Shown here: piece after piece, positions 52,870 through 61,529 of the stretch
Numbering within the stretch: position 1 is the stretch's first letter
Layout of the letters: every line of letters starts with the position of its first letter
Virus record (IMG/VR): IMGVR_UViG_3300023179_000013
Span: 62,001 to 126,000 of that record
Origin: a virus
Direction: 5' to 3' (one strand)
Length of the DNA: 64,000 bases
The notes under the pieces: model-generated
What the model saw: the letters and a program-made list of their open reading frames with translations, nothing else
The model's database searches: none
Told to the model about the DNA's origin: nothing
Position numbers and translations under genes: made by a program

Positions 52870-55443
52870 ATGTATCAAGCAATTTACTACGATAGATCTA
52901 CTTACACTTATCATCTGCGTGATGATGAAAAAGGATGGCTTGACTTCAAGTACACTCCTGAATTATATCAGATTACACCTAATGGTCCTTTAAAGACATT
53001 AGATGATAAACGTGCTACTCCAACTGAAAAATATAATTGGAAAGATACCTCATTATACGAGCAAGACGTTGATAGATGTACTCGTGTACTGATTGATCTC
53101 TATAAGGACAGTGACGATACTGCCAAATATCAAAACATAGTATACTTCGATATTGAGTGTGAAATTGGTGGAACTCTAACTACTGAGTACATTAAAACAG
53201 CTCCTATGAAGATGACCTCAGTAGCTGTATACGATAATACAACTCAAAAGTATTACTGTTTAATCCTAGATGAAAAGAAACAGCTGAGCTATATAAATGA
53301 AAATAATAGGGAAATTAGACCATTCGATACTGAAGCTGAAATGCTAGCTGATTTCCTTAATCTATGGGAAGAGTTAGATCCAACTATCATCACAGGATGG
53401 AATAGTGGATTCTTCGATGTGCCTTACATGTACTATAGAATGTGTAATGTATTAGGCAAAGAACAAGCTGCTCGTCTATCACCACTTCGCAAACTAAACT
53501 TTACTGAATGGGATACTGCTCAACCAATTGAGCTAGCAGGTATTAATCATCTTGATTATATGTTGCTATTTAAAAAGTTCATTGTAAAGCAAGAACCATC
53601 CTATAAATTAGATGATATAGGAGAAAAATACGTTAAATTAAATAAGATAGAGTACGAGGGATCACTTGATAGATTATTTCAAACTGATATAAATAAATTC
53701 ATTCAATATAACTTACGAGACGTAGAAATTATACTTGAGTTAGAAAAGAAACTCAAATTCATTGATTTAACAGTTGCTATCTGTCATCTATGTCACGTAC
53801 CATATGAACAGATCTATTTATCAACTGTATTAAATGATGGAGCTATATTGACATATCTTAAACGTCAAGACATAGTATCACCAAATAAACCAACTACAAT
53901 CAACCCATCACTTAAAGAAGCTACTGGTGATGAATATGCTGGTGGGTACTTAAAAGAACCTACTCCTGGATTATATCAATGGGTTATTGACTTGGACTTT
54001 ACATCTCTATACCCTTCAATCATCCGTTCACTCAATATTGGTATTGAAACGTTAGTTGGTAGAATAGTTAATAGTGGTAAATACGATAACCAATGGACAT
54101 ATGCTGAACTAAAGCAAATGGATCCTGATGATGTAGCAGTTATTGAAAAATTAAATACTAATTTCACTACCTCCAGAACACAAGTATCAGTAGGTAAGTT
54201 AGTTCAAATGATTGAAAACAATAATTGGATTACCTCAGCATCAGGTGCAATATTCAGAACAGATAAATCATCAGTAGTATGTGATGTATTAACTGACTGG
54301 TTCAATAAGCGCGTTGAATATAAAAATAAAATGAAACAAGCTTATAAATCAGGTGATGCGGCTATGGGTGAATTTTACAACCGCAGACAACACGCTTATA
54401 AGATTAAACTAAACGACGTTTATGGCTGCTACGCAATCAACGGCTGGCGCTATACAGATGGACATAAGATCATTTCGTCTGCTATTACGCTTACTGGTCA
54501 ACGAGTTACTCAAGAATCAATTAAGTTTGTAAATAAATGGATGAATGATAAGCTAGGTACTGAAGATAAAGATTACGTTGTAACATCAGATACCGATTCA
54601 TTATTCATTCAAGTTAAGGATCTATTAACTGCTGATACAAATGATAAAGCAGCTGTAATTAAAAACATATTAGAGATTGCTACTGAAGTTCAAAAAGCAG
54701 CAAATGCATTTATTGGACAATTCGCTATTGAAGCATTTAATCTAAATGAGCGTGAGCATTACTTCGAATTAAAGCAAGAGGTAATTATTGAAAGGGGTTA
54801 TTTTGCTGGTAAACGTCGCTACGCAATGTTGATTGTAAATAAGGAAGGTGTTGACACTGAAGAGATGATTATGATGGGATTAGATCTAATGAAATCTAAT
54901 ATGCCTCCACTATATAAGAAATTCGGTCAAAATTTACTAACCGAAATCATGCGCGGTAAACCTAAAGCTGAAATCGATAAACAAATTATTGATTTTAAAG
55001 TATCGCTAGATCAATTACCTTGGGAAGACATTGCTAAACCAACTGGCGTTAAACAAATTAATTCATATATTGCTAAACGACCATCACCAGGTGAAATATT
55101 TAGTGAATTTAAATTAAAAGCCCCAATTAATACAAAATCAGCAGTATATTATAATGATTTACTTAAATTTAAAAAATTAGACAAGAAATATTCAAGATTC
55201 GTAGAAGGCGATAAGATGAAATATGTATCGTTGAAACCAAATCCCTATAACATAGATACACTTGGCTTTAGAGGTAATGGTGAAGATCCTGAATTTATAC
55301 TTGACTTTATAAACAAATATGTTGATAGAGAAGAAGCATTCAATTCAGTACTACTAAACAAACTAACAGGTGTATTTAATGACTTAGGATGGGATTTCCC
55401 AGTTTTAAACTCAAAAATTAACAAATTCTTTAAATTTATGTAG
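52870..55443 (+). CDS. 43: DNA polymerase, family B (gp43-like)
   Basis: 857 aa; T4 gp43 is 898. Exonuclease motif I YFDIECEIGG (about residue 92), motif II IITGWNSGFFDVPY (about 175), then palm motif A DLDFTSLYPSIIRS (about 372), motif B NRRQHAYKIKLNDVYGCYA in short form (KLNDVYG, about 515), and motif C SDTDSLFI (about 572). The tail ends in KINKFFKFM, comparable to the clamp-binding C-terminus of T4 gp43. The replicative polymerase, working with clamp gp45 and loader gp44/gp62 encoded nearby. Confidence 0.96.
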   Translation: MYQAIYYDRSTYTYHLRDDEKGWLDFKYTPELYQITPNGPLKTLDDKRATPTEKYNWKDTSLYEQDVDRCTRVLIDLYKDSDDTAKYQNIVYFDIECEIGGTLTTEYIKTAPMKMTSVAVYDNTTQKYYCLILDEKKQLSYINENNREIRPFDTEAEMLADFLNLWEELDPTIITGWNSGFFDVPYMYYRMCNVLGKEQAARLSPLRKLNFTEWDTAQPIELAGINHLDYMLLFKKFIVKQEPSYKLDDIGEKYVKLNKIEYEGSLDRLFQTDINKFIQYNLRDVEIILELEKKLKFIDLTVAICHLCHVPYEQIYLSTVLNDGAILTYLKRQDIVSPNKPTTINPSLKEATGDEYAGGYLKEPTPGLYQWVIDLDFTSLYPSIIRSLNIGIETLVGRIVNSGKYDNQWTYAELKQMDPDDVAVIEKLNTNFTTSRTQVSVGKLVQMIENNNWITSASGAIFRTDKSSVVCDVLTDWFNKRVEYKNKMKQAYKSGDAAMGEFYNRRQHAYKIKLNDVYGCYAINGWRYTDGHKIISSAITLTGQRVTQESIKFVNKWMNDKLGTEDKDYVVTSDTDSLFIQVKDLLTADTNDKAAVIKNILEIATEVQKAANAFIGQFAIEAFNLNEREHYFELKQEVIIERGYFAGKRRYAMLIVNKEGVDTEEMIMMGLDLMKSNMPPLYKKFGQNLLTEIMRGKPKAEIDKQIIDFKVSLDQLPWEDIAKPTGVKQINSYIAKRPSPGEIFSEFKLKAPINTKSAVYYNDLLKFKKLDKKYSRFVEGDKMKYVSLKPNPYNIDTLGFRGNGEDPEFILDFINKYVDREEAFNSVLLNKLTGVFNDLGWDFPVLNSKINKFFKFM

Positions 55444-55445
55444 CA

Positions 55446-55682
55446 ATGATACGCCTAAACCAAAGTCACCATCAAATTAGAATAGACACAACAATTAAAA
55501 TAATTGAAAAAGATGGTACTGAGGTTACAGCGCCTGTAGTAGTACTGATAGGACTAAATAAAATTGAAGAAAAAGATCAATATAATTTTTATAAAATAGC
55601 TAATAAGTTATTTAATAAAGATTTTACATTAGACAGACGATCAAAACCACAACCTACTAAACCCTGGTATAAATTTTGGTAA
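55446..55682 (+). CDS. Small protein downstream of polymerase, function unknown
   Basis: 78 aa, starting 2 bp after the polymerase stop. Beta-rich N-terminus (IRIDTTIKIIEKDGTEVTAP) and a basic, Trp-ending C-terminus (TKPWYKFW). Not recognised. It is transcribed with the polymerase; the promoter of the next gene begins in its final codons. Confidence 0.58.
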   Translation: MIRLNQSHHQIRIDTTIKIIEKDGTEVTAPVVVLIGLNKIEEKDQYNFYKIANKLFNKDFTLDRRSKPQPTKPWYKFW

Positions 55683-55706
55683 GTCAAAATAAAGGTTATA
55701 TATTCA
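55676..55706 (+). promoter_or_regulatory. Possible host-type promoter upstream of clamp operon
   Basis: TTG at 55676-55678, 20-nt spacer, TATATTCA at 55699-55706, with the ATG of the membrane protein gene only 4 nt downstream at 55711. A weaker -7 than other sites; again near-leaderless. Confidence 0.45.
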
Positions 55707-55710
55707 TTCA

Positions 55711-56049
55711 ATGCATTTATTAAAAGGTTTCATATTCGGATTATTAGCTCAAATTATTACATTTCTTCAATTACAAGGTCAACTTAAAATTGATTGGATA
55801 AAAAATAATATGTGGTTTGGTATATTAATGGGATTACCAATATCCTTTCTATTCATGATGTCTGTTAAGAATTTCGTAGAAGCATTTGATGGACAAATAT
55901 GGCCATCACGACTAATTGGATTTGGAATAGGTGTAGTGACATTCACTGTTATGTCTCATTATATGTTTAGAGAACCACTAACACCTAAAACACTTATTTG
56001 TTTGGGCTTAGGAACCTTAATAGTTTTAATTCAAATACTCTGGAAATGA
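55711..56049 (+). CDS. Small multi-pass membrane protein
   Basis: 112 aa with four hydrophobic segments: GFIFGLLAQIITFLQLQG, WFGILMGLPISFLFMMSV, LIGFGIGVVTFTVMSHYMF and LICLGLGTLIVLIQILW. No family recognised. It overlaps the clamp gene in an ATGA, so translation is coupled. Possibly a superinfection or membrane-attachment factor; only the membrane topology is supported. Confidence 0.65.
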   Translation: MHLLKGFIFGLLAQIITFLQLQGQLKIDWIKNNMWFGILMGLPISFLFMMSVKNFVEAFDGQIWPSRLIGFGIGVVTFTVMSHYMFREPLTPKTLICLGLGTLIVLIQILWK

Positions 56050-56771
56050 AAAAATTATATTTAGAAGACGTTATTGAAAAATATTACCTGAATGGTTTAG
56101 TTGAACGTGTTAAAATCGATGTAGTCGATAAAACACTAACAACTAAATTTATCTCTAATCAAAAAAATCTAGTAGGAACACTATGTGCTCCTAACATTGA
56201 AATTGATGATTGTGAGTTTGGAGTATATGACACTACTCAATTATTAAAATTGATTGGCATTACTGACCACTTCCTAACATTAGAGGTTGAAAAACAAGGT
56301 AAAATAGCATCAAAGTTACTCATTGCTGACAATGAATATAATCTAGAATATGCACTAGCAGATACAATGCTAACACCATCAGTACCCAGTATTGATGAAC
56401 CAGTATACCAATTAGTAGCTGATCTCAGCATGGATTTCGTTATTAAATTCCTCAAAGCAGGTAAAGCACTAGGTACCGAAGTGTTTGCTATTGAACAATC
56501 AACTGATGTTGATAATAATCCAGCAATTAAATTCACATTAGGTGGCACAGAAGGACACACAAATAAAATCAACTTCACAATCCAAGCAGCAGTATCCAGT
56601 GTACCAGGTTCAATTATCAAATTCCCTATTGCTGAATTTAGTGCAATATTAGCCGCAAATAAAGAATTTGAAAAAGGTACATTGAGTGTAAATGAAGACG
56701 GATTATTGAAAATTGAATTCAACAACAAAGAAGGTGTAAATTCTTGCTACTTGCTTGTCGGGAAGGAATAA
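56046..56771 (+). CDS. 45: DNA polymerase sliding clamp (gp45-like)
   Basis: 241 aa from the ATG at 56046, which overlaps the previous stop; an in-frame ATG at 55998 lies within the membrane gene. T4 gp45 is 228. Clamp-like pattern: FGVYDTTQLLKLIGI (domain-linking strand and helix), ITDHFLTLEVEKQGK and the final GLLKIEFNNKEGVNSCYLLV strands. A trimeric ring that holds polymerase on DNA and, in T4, links replication to late transcription. Other replisome parts are encoded on both sides. Confidence 0.85.
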   Translation: MKKLYLEDVIEKYYLNGLVERVKIDVVDKTLTTKFISNQKNLVGTLCAPNIEIDDCEFGVYDTTQLLKLIGITDHFLTLEVEKQGKIASKLLIADNEYNLEYALADTMLTPSVPSIDEPVYQLVADLSMDFVIKFLKAGKALGTEVFAIEQSTDVDNNPAIKFTLGGTEGHTNKINFTIQAAVSSVPGSIIKFPIAEFSAILAANKEFEKGTLSVNEDGLLKIEFNNKEGVNSCYLLVGKE

Positions 56772-56786
56772 TTTCACATACGTATA

Positions 56787-56815
56787 TACGACATAACAAA
56801 AGGTACGACAGGCCT
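56787..56815 (+). promoter_or_regulatory. TACGACA repeats in hsp20 leader
   Basis: TACGACA occurs twice in direct orientation 17 nt apart (56787-56793 and 56804-56810). The second belongs to the 13-mer GTACGACAGGCCT (56803-56815), whose exact reverse complement lies at 57291-57303, after the hsp20 gene. A 10-bp palindrome CGTATATACG (56781-56790) overlaps the first. No clear TTG/TATATTTA promoter is seen here, so this may be control DNA for the chaperone genes. The other 96 nt of the gap hold an A-rich leader with a GGGGGGC run at 56845-56851. Confidence 0.45.
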
Positions 56816-56867
56816 CAGTTATGTATTAAATAACCGCTCACCTTAGGGGGGCATAAAATAAAATAAA

Positions 56868-57275
56868 ATGACACAAATTCAACGTTGGGCAATGGACCCA
56901 TTCGACATCGTTTGGAAAAATTTCTTCGATGCAAATTCACAATTCAACACAATTGACAACAAAATCAACTACCCAGTTGACATCTACGAAACAGAAGATG
57001 GTTTACGATTCGAGCTTGCCGTAGTTGGCCTCGATAAAGAAGATCTAGACATTCACACAGACGGAGATACGCTACGTGTATCACACGAAAGACAACAAGA
57101 ACAAGAACGCTCTTACATCCAAAGAGGAATTGCTAAACGCTCGTTTGATTTGGCTTGGAAAGTTGCTTTAAAATTTGATTTAAACAAACTTGAAGCTAAA
57201 TTAGATAAGGGTCTGCTTATTATTGATATCCCTTATGCGGATGAAAAAGCACCTAAAAAGGTAAAGATTAAATAA
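56868..57275 (+). CDS. Small heat shock protein (Hsp20 / alpha-crystallin)
   Basis: 135 aa. Alpha-crystallin domain from about residue 40: YPVDIYETEDGLRFELAVVGLDKEDLDI, then GDTLRVSHERQQE, a RGIAKRSFDLAW strand and AKLDKGLLIIDIP before a basic tail. Holds unfolding proteins in an ATP-free manner. It stands first in a phage chaperone cluster with groES and groEL. The 5' leader is long (96 nt) and contains repeated TACGACA elements. Confidence 0.92.
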   Translation: MTQIQRWAMDPFDIVWKNFFDANSQFNTIDNKINYPVDIYETEDGLRFELAVVGLDKEDLDIHTDGDTLRVSHERQQEQERSYIQRGIAKRSFDLAWKVALKFDLNKLEAKLDKGLLIIDIPYADEKAPKKVKIK

Positions 57276-57278
57276 GTT

Positions 57279-57308
57279 TTGAAATTAAGAAGGCCTGTCG
57301 TACATTTT
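57279..57308 (+). promoter_or_regulatory. Host-type promoter of groES-groEL
   Basis: TTG at 57279-57281, 19-nt spacer, TACATTTT at 57301-57308 (TAnnTTTG type). The spacer contains the inverted 13-mer AGGCCTGTCGTAC (57291-57303), which matches the hsp20 leader, so a protein bound there would block this promoter. Confidence 0.55.
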
Positions 57309-57331
57309 ATTTAATTGAAAAAATACTGAAA

Positions 57332-57622
57332 ATGAAAATAAAACCATTACACAATCACGTTGTGATCAAACAACAAGATGAAACTGAAACAATGTATGGA
57401 AACATCATTGTACCTGATGCAGGTAAAGAAAAACCACTAATGGGTGAAGTAATTGCTACTGGACCTGGATTGGTTAACTTTCATGGAAATTTAATTCCAA
57501 ATGAGGTACCTGTAGGTGCTGTAGTAGTGTTTCCTGCGTTTGGTGGGCAGCGTATTACAGTTAAGGGCGATGAATATATCGTAATGAAGGAACAAGATTT
57601 ATTAGCAATAATTGAAGAATAA
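57332..57622 (+). CDS. groES: Co-chaperonin GroES
   Basis: 96 aa, the usual length. Signature: MKIKPLHNHVVIKQQDETE at the start, a mobile loop (residues about 17-32, ETMYGNIIVPD) that contacts GroEL through IIV, GEVIATGPG, and a final DEYIVMKEQDLLAII. Unlike T4 gp31 it is a plain GroES. It ends in TAATG with the next small gene. With GroEL encoded 200 bp downstream, the phage carries its own full chaperonin. Confidence 0.93.
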   Translation: MKIKPLHNHVVIKQQDETETMYGNIIVPDAGKEKPLMGEVIATGPGLVNFHGNLIPNEVPVGAVVVFPAFGGQRITVKGDEYIVMKEQDLLAIIEE

Positions 57623-57834
57623 TGGCGTTAGTATCTGTAGAATATCATCTTGAAACATGGGAGGAATTTGTTGAATTTTGGAAATCAGACAAAATAGTAT
57701 TCCGTGAAAAAAATATATTTGAGGATGAAAAAGGAAAGAAATGGTACAGATTATATAACGAACCTACATTAAAATATCTTAGAGAAAAAATGTTAAGAGA
57801 CATTGAATATTTAAACAATAAAGTAAATGAGTAA
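57622..57834 (+). CDS. Small protein between groES and groEL, function unknown
   Basis: 70 aa, overlapping groES by one base and groEL by 8 nt. Charged and aromatic (ETWEEFVEFWKSDKIVFREK, then KWYRLYNEPTLKYLREKM), with a helical C-terminus. No family recognised. The tight overlap on both sides shows that it is made with the chaperonin; it could be a dedicated adaptor or simply an inserted gene. Confidence 0.6.
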   Translation: MALVSVEYHLETWEEFVEFWKSDKIVFREKNIFEDEKGKKWYRLYNEPTLKYLREKMLRDIEYLNNKVNE

Positions 57835-59455
57835 AATAATTAAATTTGATAGAGAAGCTAAAGAAAAGCTTCAAGCCGGTATTGACAAGGTCAATAATGC
57901 CGTTTCTGTTACAATGGGTCCTTATGGCCGTAACGTATTAATTGAAAAAGAACACGGGCAAGTAGCATCAACTAAAGATGGTGTTACTGTTGCTAAAACA
58001 ATTGTGTTAGAAGATCCAATTGAAAACATGGCTGCTACTGTTATTAAGCAAGCAGCTCAAAAAACAGTAGATGCTGCTGGTGATGGTACTACAACATCAA
58101 CAGTATTAGCTCACGCTATTGCCTCTCAAGCATTGCTAGCAACGTCTTATGCTTCAACAAATGCCACTCAAATAAAGCGTGGTATTGAAGAGGCTGTTAA
58201 GCAAGTAGTAGCTGAGTTGAAAGAAATGTCTACACCTATTACTGATGAAAAGCAAATTAAACAAATTGCTACTCTATCAGCTAACGGAGATGAGGAGATT
58301 GGTAACTTGGTAGCTACCGCTATTGAAAAAGTGGGCAGGGATGGAGTTGTTACTGTTGAAGAGTCTCGTACAGGCGAAACATCACTTGAGATTGTGGAAG
58401 GTATGCAATTCGATCGTGGTTACAAATCCCCTTACATGGTGACAGACAATAATACAATGACAGCAGTATTAGATGAACCATTGTTATTGATTGTAGATAG
58501 CCGAATTACCCAAGTAAAAGATTTACTTCCAATCCTCGAATCAGTATCTCAGCAGAATAAATCACTCTTTATTGTAGCTGAAGATATCGATGGTGAAGCA
58601 CTTGCTACATTGATTGTAAATAAAATGAGAGGTGCTCTTAAAGTAGCTGCTGTTAAAGCACCTGACTTTGGAGATCGCCGAACATTGATTTTAGAAGATA
58701 TCGCTACATTAACAGGTGGTACTGTAGTATCATCTCAAAAAGGTATGCGTTTGGATAAATTCAATAAAGATTGGTTTGGACAAGCTCGTACTATTACTGT
58801 AGGTAAAGAAACAACTACTATTGTTGATGGTAGAGGTGATGCTGATAAGATTGAAGCTCGTATTGTAGAATTAAAAACACAAATTGATGCTTCAACATCA
58901 CCATATGAAATTGAGCGTTTGCAAGATCGCTTAGCTAAGATGGTTGGTGGTGTAGCTATCATTAACGTAGGTGGTGGTACTGAAATCGAAATGAAAGAAA
59001 AGAAAGATCGCCTTGATGATGCTTTACAAGCAACTAAAGCAGCACTTGATGAAGGTATTTTACCTGGTGCTGGTGTTGCTCTATTTAAAGCCAAAGACAT
59101 TATTACAGGTATAGATAATACAGATTTTGGTAAAGGACGTAAAATAGTATTCCAGGCGTGCTCCTCACCATTCACTCAAATCTTAACTAATGCTGGTGAA
59201 GATGCTAATGAATGGAGTGGTAAATGGAGTAAATTCTTCAAAACTGAAAACACTGTTCCTGATATTACTAACAACACCATAGTAAATGCATTTGATTCAG
59301 GTATTATAGACCCAACCAAAGTAGTACGCTCAGCACTTGAAAATGCCGCTGCCGCTGCAGTAACATTACTTATGACTGAGTGTGTTATCCATGAAAAAGT
59401 AGATAAGGATAAAAAACCTGCCGCTAATGATTTCGGAATGGATTTAGGAATGTAA
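57827..59455 (+). CDS. groEL: Chaperonin GroEL
   Basis: 542 aa, full length. ATP site with TMGPYGRNVLIE (about 29-40), DGVTVAKTI, and GDGTTTSTVLA (85-95); the equatorial DALQATKAALDEGILPGAG carries the catalytic Asp. Apical part is complete (YMVTDNNTMTAVLDEPLLLI). The C-terminus ends DFGMDLGM, without a long Gly-Gly-Met tail. Most T4-type phages borrow host GroEL to fold gp23; this one supplies its own, plausibly for the large, duplicated capsid protein. Confidence 0.96.
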   Translation: MSKIIKFDREAKEKLQAGIDKVNNAVSVTMGPYGRNVLIEKEHGQVASTKDGVTVAKTIVLEDPIENMAATVIKQAAQKTVDAAGDGTTTSTVLAHAIASQALLATSYASTNATQIKRGIEEAVKQVVAELKEMSTPITDEKQIKQIATLSANGDEEIGNLVATAIEKVGRDGVVTVEESRTGETSLEIVEGMQFDRGYKSPYMVTDNNTMTAVLDEPLLLIVDSRITQVKDLLPILESVSQQNKSLFIVAEDIDGEALATLIVNKMRGALKVAAVKAPDFGDRRTLILEDIATLTGGTVVSSQKGMRLDKFNKDWFGQARTITVGKETTTIVDGRGDADKIEARIVELKTQIDASTSPYEIERLQDRLAKMVGGVAIINVGGGTEIEMKEKKDRLDDALQATKAALDEGILPGAGVALFKAKDIITGIDNTDFGKGRKIVFQACSSPFTQILTNAGEDANEWSGKWSKFFKTENTVPDITNNTIVNAFDSGIIDPTKVVRSALENAAAAAVTLLMTECVIHEKVDKDKKPAANDFGMDLGM

Positions 59456-59456
59456 T

Positions 59457-60068
59457 ATGGATGTACATTATATTTGGATAGGGGGGAGTGAAATACCTAA
59501 TAACTATTTAGTCAACTATCAAAAATGTGTTCAGTTAAATCCTTATTTTAATTTTAAAATATGGAGAAATGAAGAATGCTTACAATTAGTTGAAGAATAT
59601 GGTTTAATAGAAATTTTCACTCCCTTATCTTTTATATGTAAATATAATTTAATAAAATATCTTATATTACATAAATTCGGAGGAATATACACTGATTTTG
59701 ATATACTATGGAAACAACCATTTTCTTTAATAATTAAAGATTATGAATTCCACAACACAGATATTATATTAACTACTGTTCCCCCTATGAATTATTTAGA
59801 TGATCCGTTTATAATAAGTAAATCTAATATTTTTGGAGGATGTATATCATATTGCAAAAATAAAGACAAAAGTAAATGGCAGTATGATGGAGATTTATAT
59901 ATAAAAACAGGAAAACTAGAAATACATAAAGCAGAACCATTTGGGCCATTTAGCTTATCAGAATGGATTGATTTATATAAAATAAATTTTAAATGTTTTC
60001 CACAAAAATCATTTCTAGATAATAACGGATTATATGGTGACCATCAACAAGTAAATACTTGGAAATAA
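59457..60068 (+). CDS. Glycosyltransferase with DXD motif (Gly_transf_sug type)
   Basis: 203 aa. Starts MDVHYIWIGGSEIPNNYL, continues with WRNEECLQLV and CKYNLIKYLILHKFGGIYTD, then FDILW; GGIYTDFD contains the DXD metal/sugar-nucleotide site of the OCH1/TcdB-like family. Transfers sugar to an unknown acceptor (virion protein, DNA base or host surface). Starts 1 bp after groEL. Its DNA is more AT-rich than groEL, and it shares no pathway with its neighbours, which hints at acquisition. Confidence 0.8.
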   Translation: MDVHYIWIGGSEIPNNYLVNYQKCVQLNPYFNFKIWRNEECLQLVEEYGLIEIFTPLSFICKYNLIKYLILHKFGGIYTDFDILWKQPFSLIIKDYEFHNTDIILTTVPPMNYLDDPFIISKSNIFGGCISYCKNKDKSKWQYDGDLYIKTGKLEIHKAEPFGPFSLSEWIDLYKINFKCFPQKSFLDNNGLYGDHQQVNTWK

Positions 60069-60069
60069 T

Positions 60070-60099
60070 TTGAAAGGCATAATAAAAGTCATATATTTA
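60070..60099 (+). promoter_or_regulatory. Host-type promoter of clamp loader gene, leaderless
   Basis: TTG at 60070-60072, 19-nt spacer, TATATTTA at 60092-60099; the ATG is at 60104, only 4 nt after the -7 box. The expected transcription start falls on the start codon. Confidence 0.7.
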
Positions 60100-60103
60100 A
60101 GTT

Positions 60104-61024
60104 ATGAAAAAACATACACTCTGGATTGAAAAATATCGTAGCCAAACGCTAGAACAGTACATCGGAAATGATGCTGTTAAAGATCGCATCTCCAATTGTA
60201 TTGATAAAAACGATATTCCCCATTTTATCTTTAGCGGTACAGCAGGTACTGGTAAAACAACATTAGCTAAACTAATAGTTAATAACATTAAATGTGATTA
60301 CCTCTATCTTAACGCTAGTGATGAGAATGGTATTGACATGATTAGGGAAAAGGTAAAGGGATTCGCTTCATCAGCTACATTTAATCCAATTAAAGTAGTA
60401 ATATTGGACGAGGCTGATTTCTTGACTCAACCAGCACAAGCTGCACTTCGTAATATTATCGAAGAATATTCAATTAATACACGCTTTATCTTAACATGTA
60501 ATTATATTGAGCGTTTAATTGAACCGCTTACATCACGTTGTGAAATTCATATCTTAAAACCACCATCAATGCCTGATGTTGCAAGACATATTTGCACAAA
60601 TATTCTTGATGTTGAAGGTGTAGAATATGATTTGAAAAACGTAGCAATGTTAGTTAAAGAATATTATCCTGATATTCGCTCAGTAATCAAAAATCTACAA
60701 GCAGGAGTTAAAGATAATAAATATCAATGGATTGCTCTTAGCACTGATTGGCTATCTAAAGTAGTAGAAGTATTAAAATCTAGAGATAAAAAAGCATGGT
60801 ACACTATCAGACAAATTGTAGCTGATGCCCAAATAGATGATTTTCAAATAGCATATCGCTATATGTTTGATAATCTAGAAAAATATAGTCATGGACATGA
60901 TGCTGAAATATCAGTAGTATTGGATGATCATATCTGGAGAGCAGGTGTAGTACCTGATAAAGAAATTAATTTTGCAGCTGCAATAGCTAAAATATTAGAA
61001 CTAAATAAAAAACAAGTATTATGA
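60104..61024 (+). CDS. 44: Clamp loader ATPase subunit (gp44-like)
   Basis: 306 aa; T4 gp44 is 319. AAA+ motifs: Walker A GTAGTGKTT (residues 45-53), Walker B VVILDEADFLT (about 104), sensor I FILTCNYI, arginine finger TSRCE (about 147), and YYPDIRSVIKNLQ in the lid. Opens the gp45 ring and loads it on primed DNA with the small subunit encoded at 61529. It overlaps the next gene by an ATGA. Confidence 0.94.
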   Translation: MKKHTLWIEKYRSQTLEQYIGNDAVKDRISNCIDKNDIPHFIFSGTAGTGKTTLAKLIVNNIKCDYLYLNASDENGIDMIREKVKGFASSATFNPIKVVILDEADFLTQPAQAALRNIIEEYSINTRFILTCNYIERLIEPLTSRCEIHILKPPSMPDVARHICTNILDVEGVEYDLKNVAMLVKEYYPDIRSVIKNLQAGVKDNKYQWIALSTDWLSKVVEVLKSRDKKAWYTIRQIVADAQIDDFQIAYRYMFDNLEKYSHGHDAEISVVLDDHIWRAGVVPDKEINFAAAIAKILELNKKQVL

Positions 61025-61257
61025 GTCAAGAACAAATGAACTTAAATATCAGTTTAGATAAAACAACTGAATTAGTATGTGATGAATGTGGTAATCCTGC
61101 TTTTCAAGAGGTAGTATTGCTTCGTAAAGCATCTCGCTTCATTACAGGAACAGCACAAGATGCTATGATTCCAATTCCAGTATTTGCTTGTAGCAAATGT
61201 GGACACGTAAATGAAGAATTTCTTCCAATGCAACTTAGAAAACAAACAGAACAATAA
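61021..61257 (+). CDS. Small zinc-ribbon protein
   Basis: 78 aa with two Cys pairs: CDECGN (about residue 21) and CSKCGH (about 58), which form a four-Cys zinc ribbon. Between them is a beta-like part with VVLLRKASRFITG. It is translationally coupled to gp44 and to the coiled-coil gene after it. Its presence within the clamp loader operon suggests a replisome or transcription accessory, but the partner is unknown. Confidence 0.68.
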   Translation: MSQEQMNLNISLDKTTELVCDECGNPAFQEVVLLRKASRFITGTAQDAMIPIPVFACSKCGHVNEEFLPMQLRKQTEQ

Positions 61258-61529
61258 TGTTCAATTTATTTAAAAAATTATTTAAAATGTCAACTAAACA
61301 AGAACTAGAACAGCAACTTGCTGGTGCTATTGATGTAGCTCAACGTTTAAATGAAGAAATTAAAACATTAAGAACAGCTAATGAAACACTAGCAATTGAA
61401 AATGAATCATTAAAAAATGATTTCAATGCAGCTGCTGATAGAGTGAGATATTTAGATGGTCAAGTAAGAATGCTAGAAGCACAGCGCCAAGCTAAAAACC
61501 AATATTCAGATAACGATAGAAACTATTAA
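61257..61529 (+). CDS. Small coiled-coil protein
   Basis: 90 aa. The first 10 residues are basic and hydrophobic (FNLFKKLFK, possible membrane-binding amphipathic helix); residues 14-85 form one long coiled coil (LEQQLAGAIDVAQRLNEEIK, then LAIENESLKNDF). A second possible start, ATG at 61287, would omit the amphipathic helix. Overlaps its neighbours by one base on both sides. No family recognised. Confidence 0.6.
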   Translation: MFNLFKKLFKMSTKQELEQQLAGAIDVAQRLNEEIKTLRTANETLAIENESLKNDFNAAADRVRYLDGQVRMLEAQRQAKNQYSDNDRNY

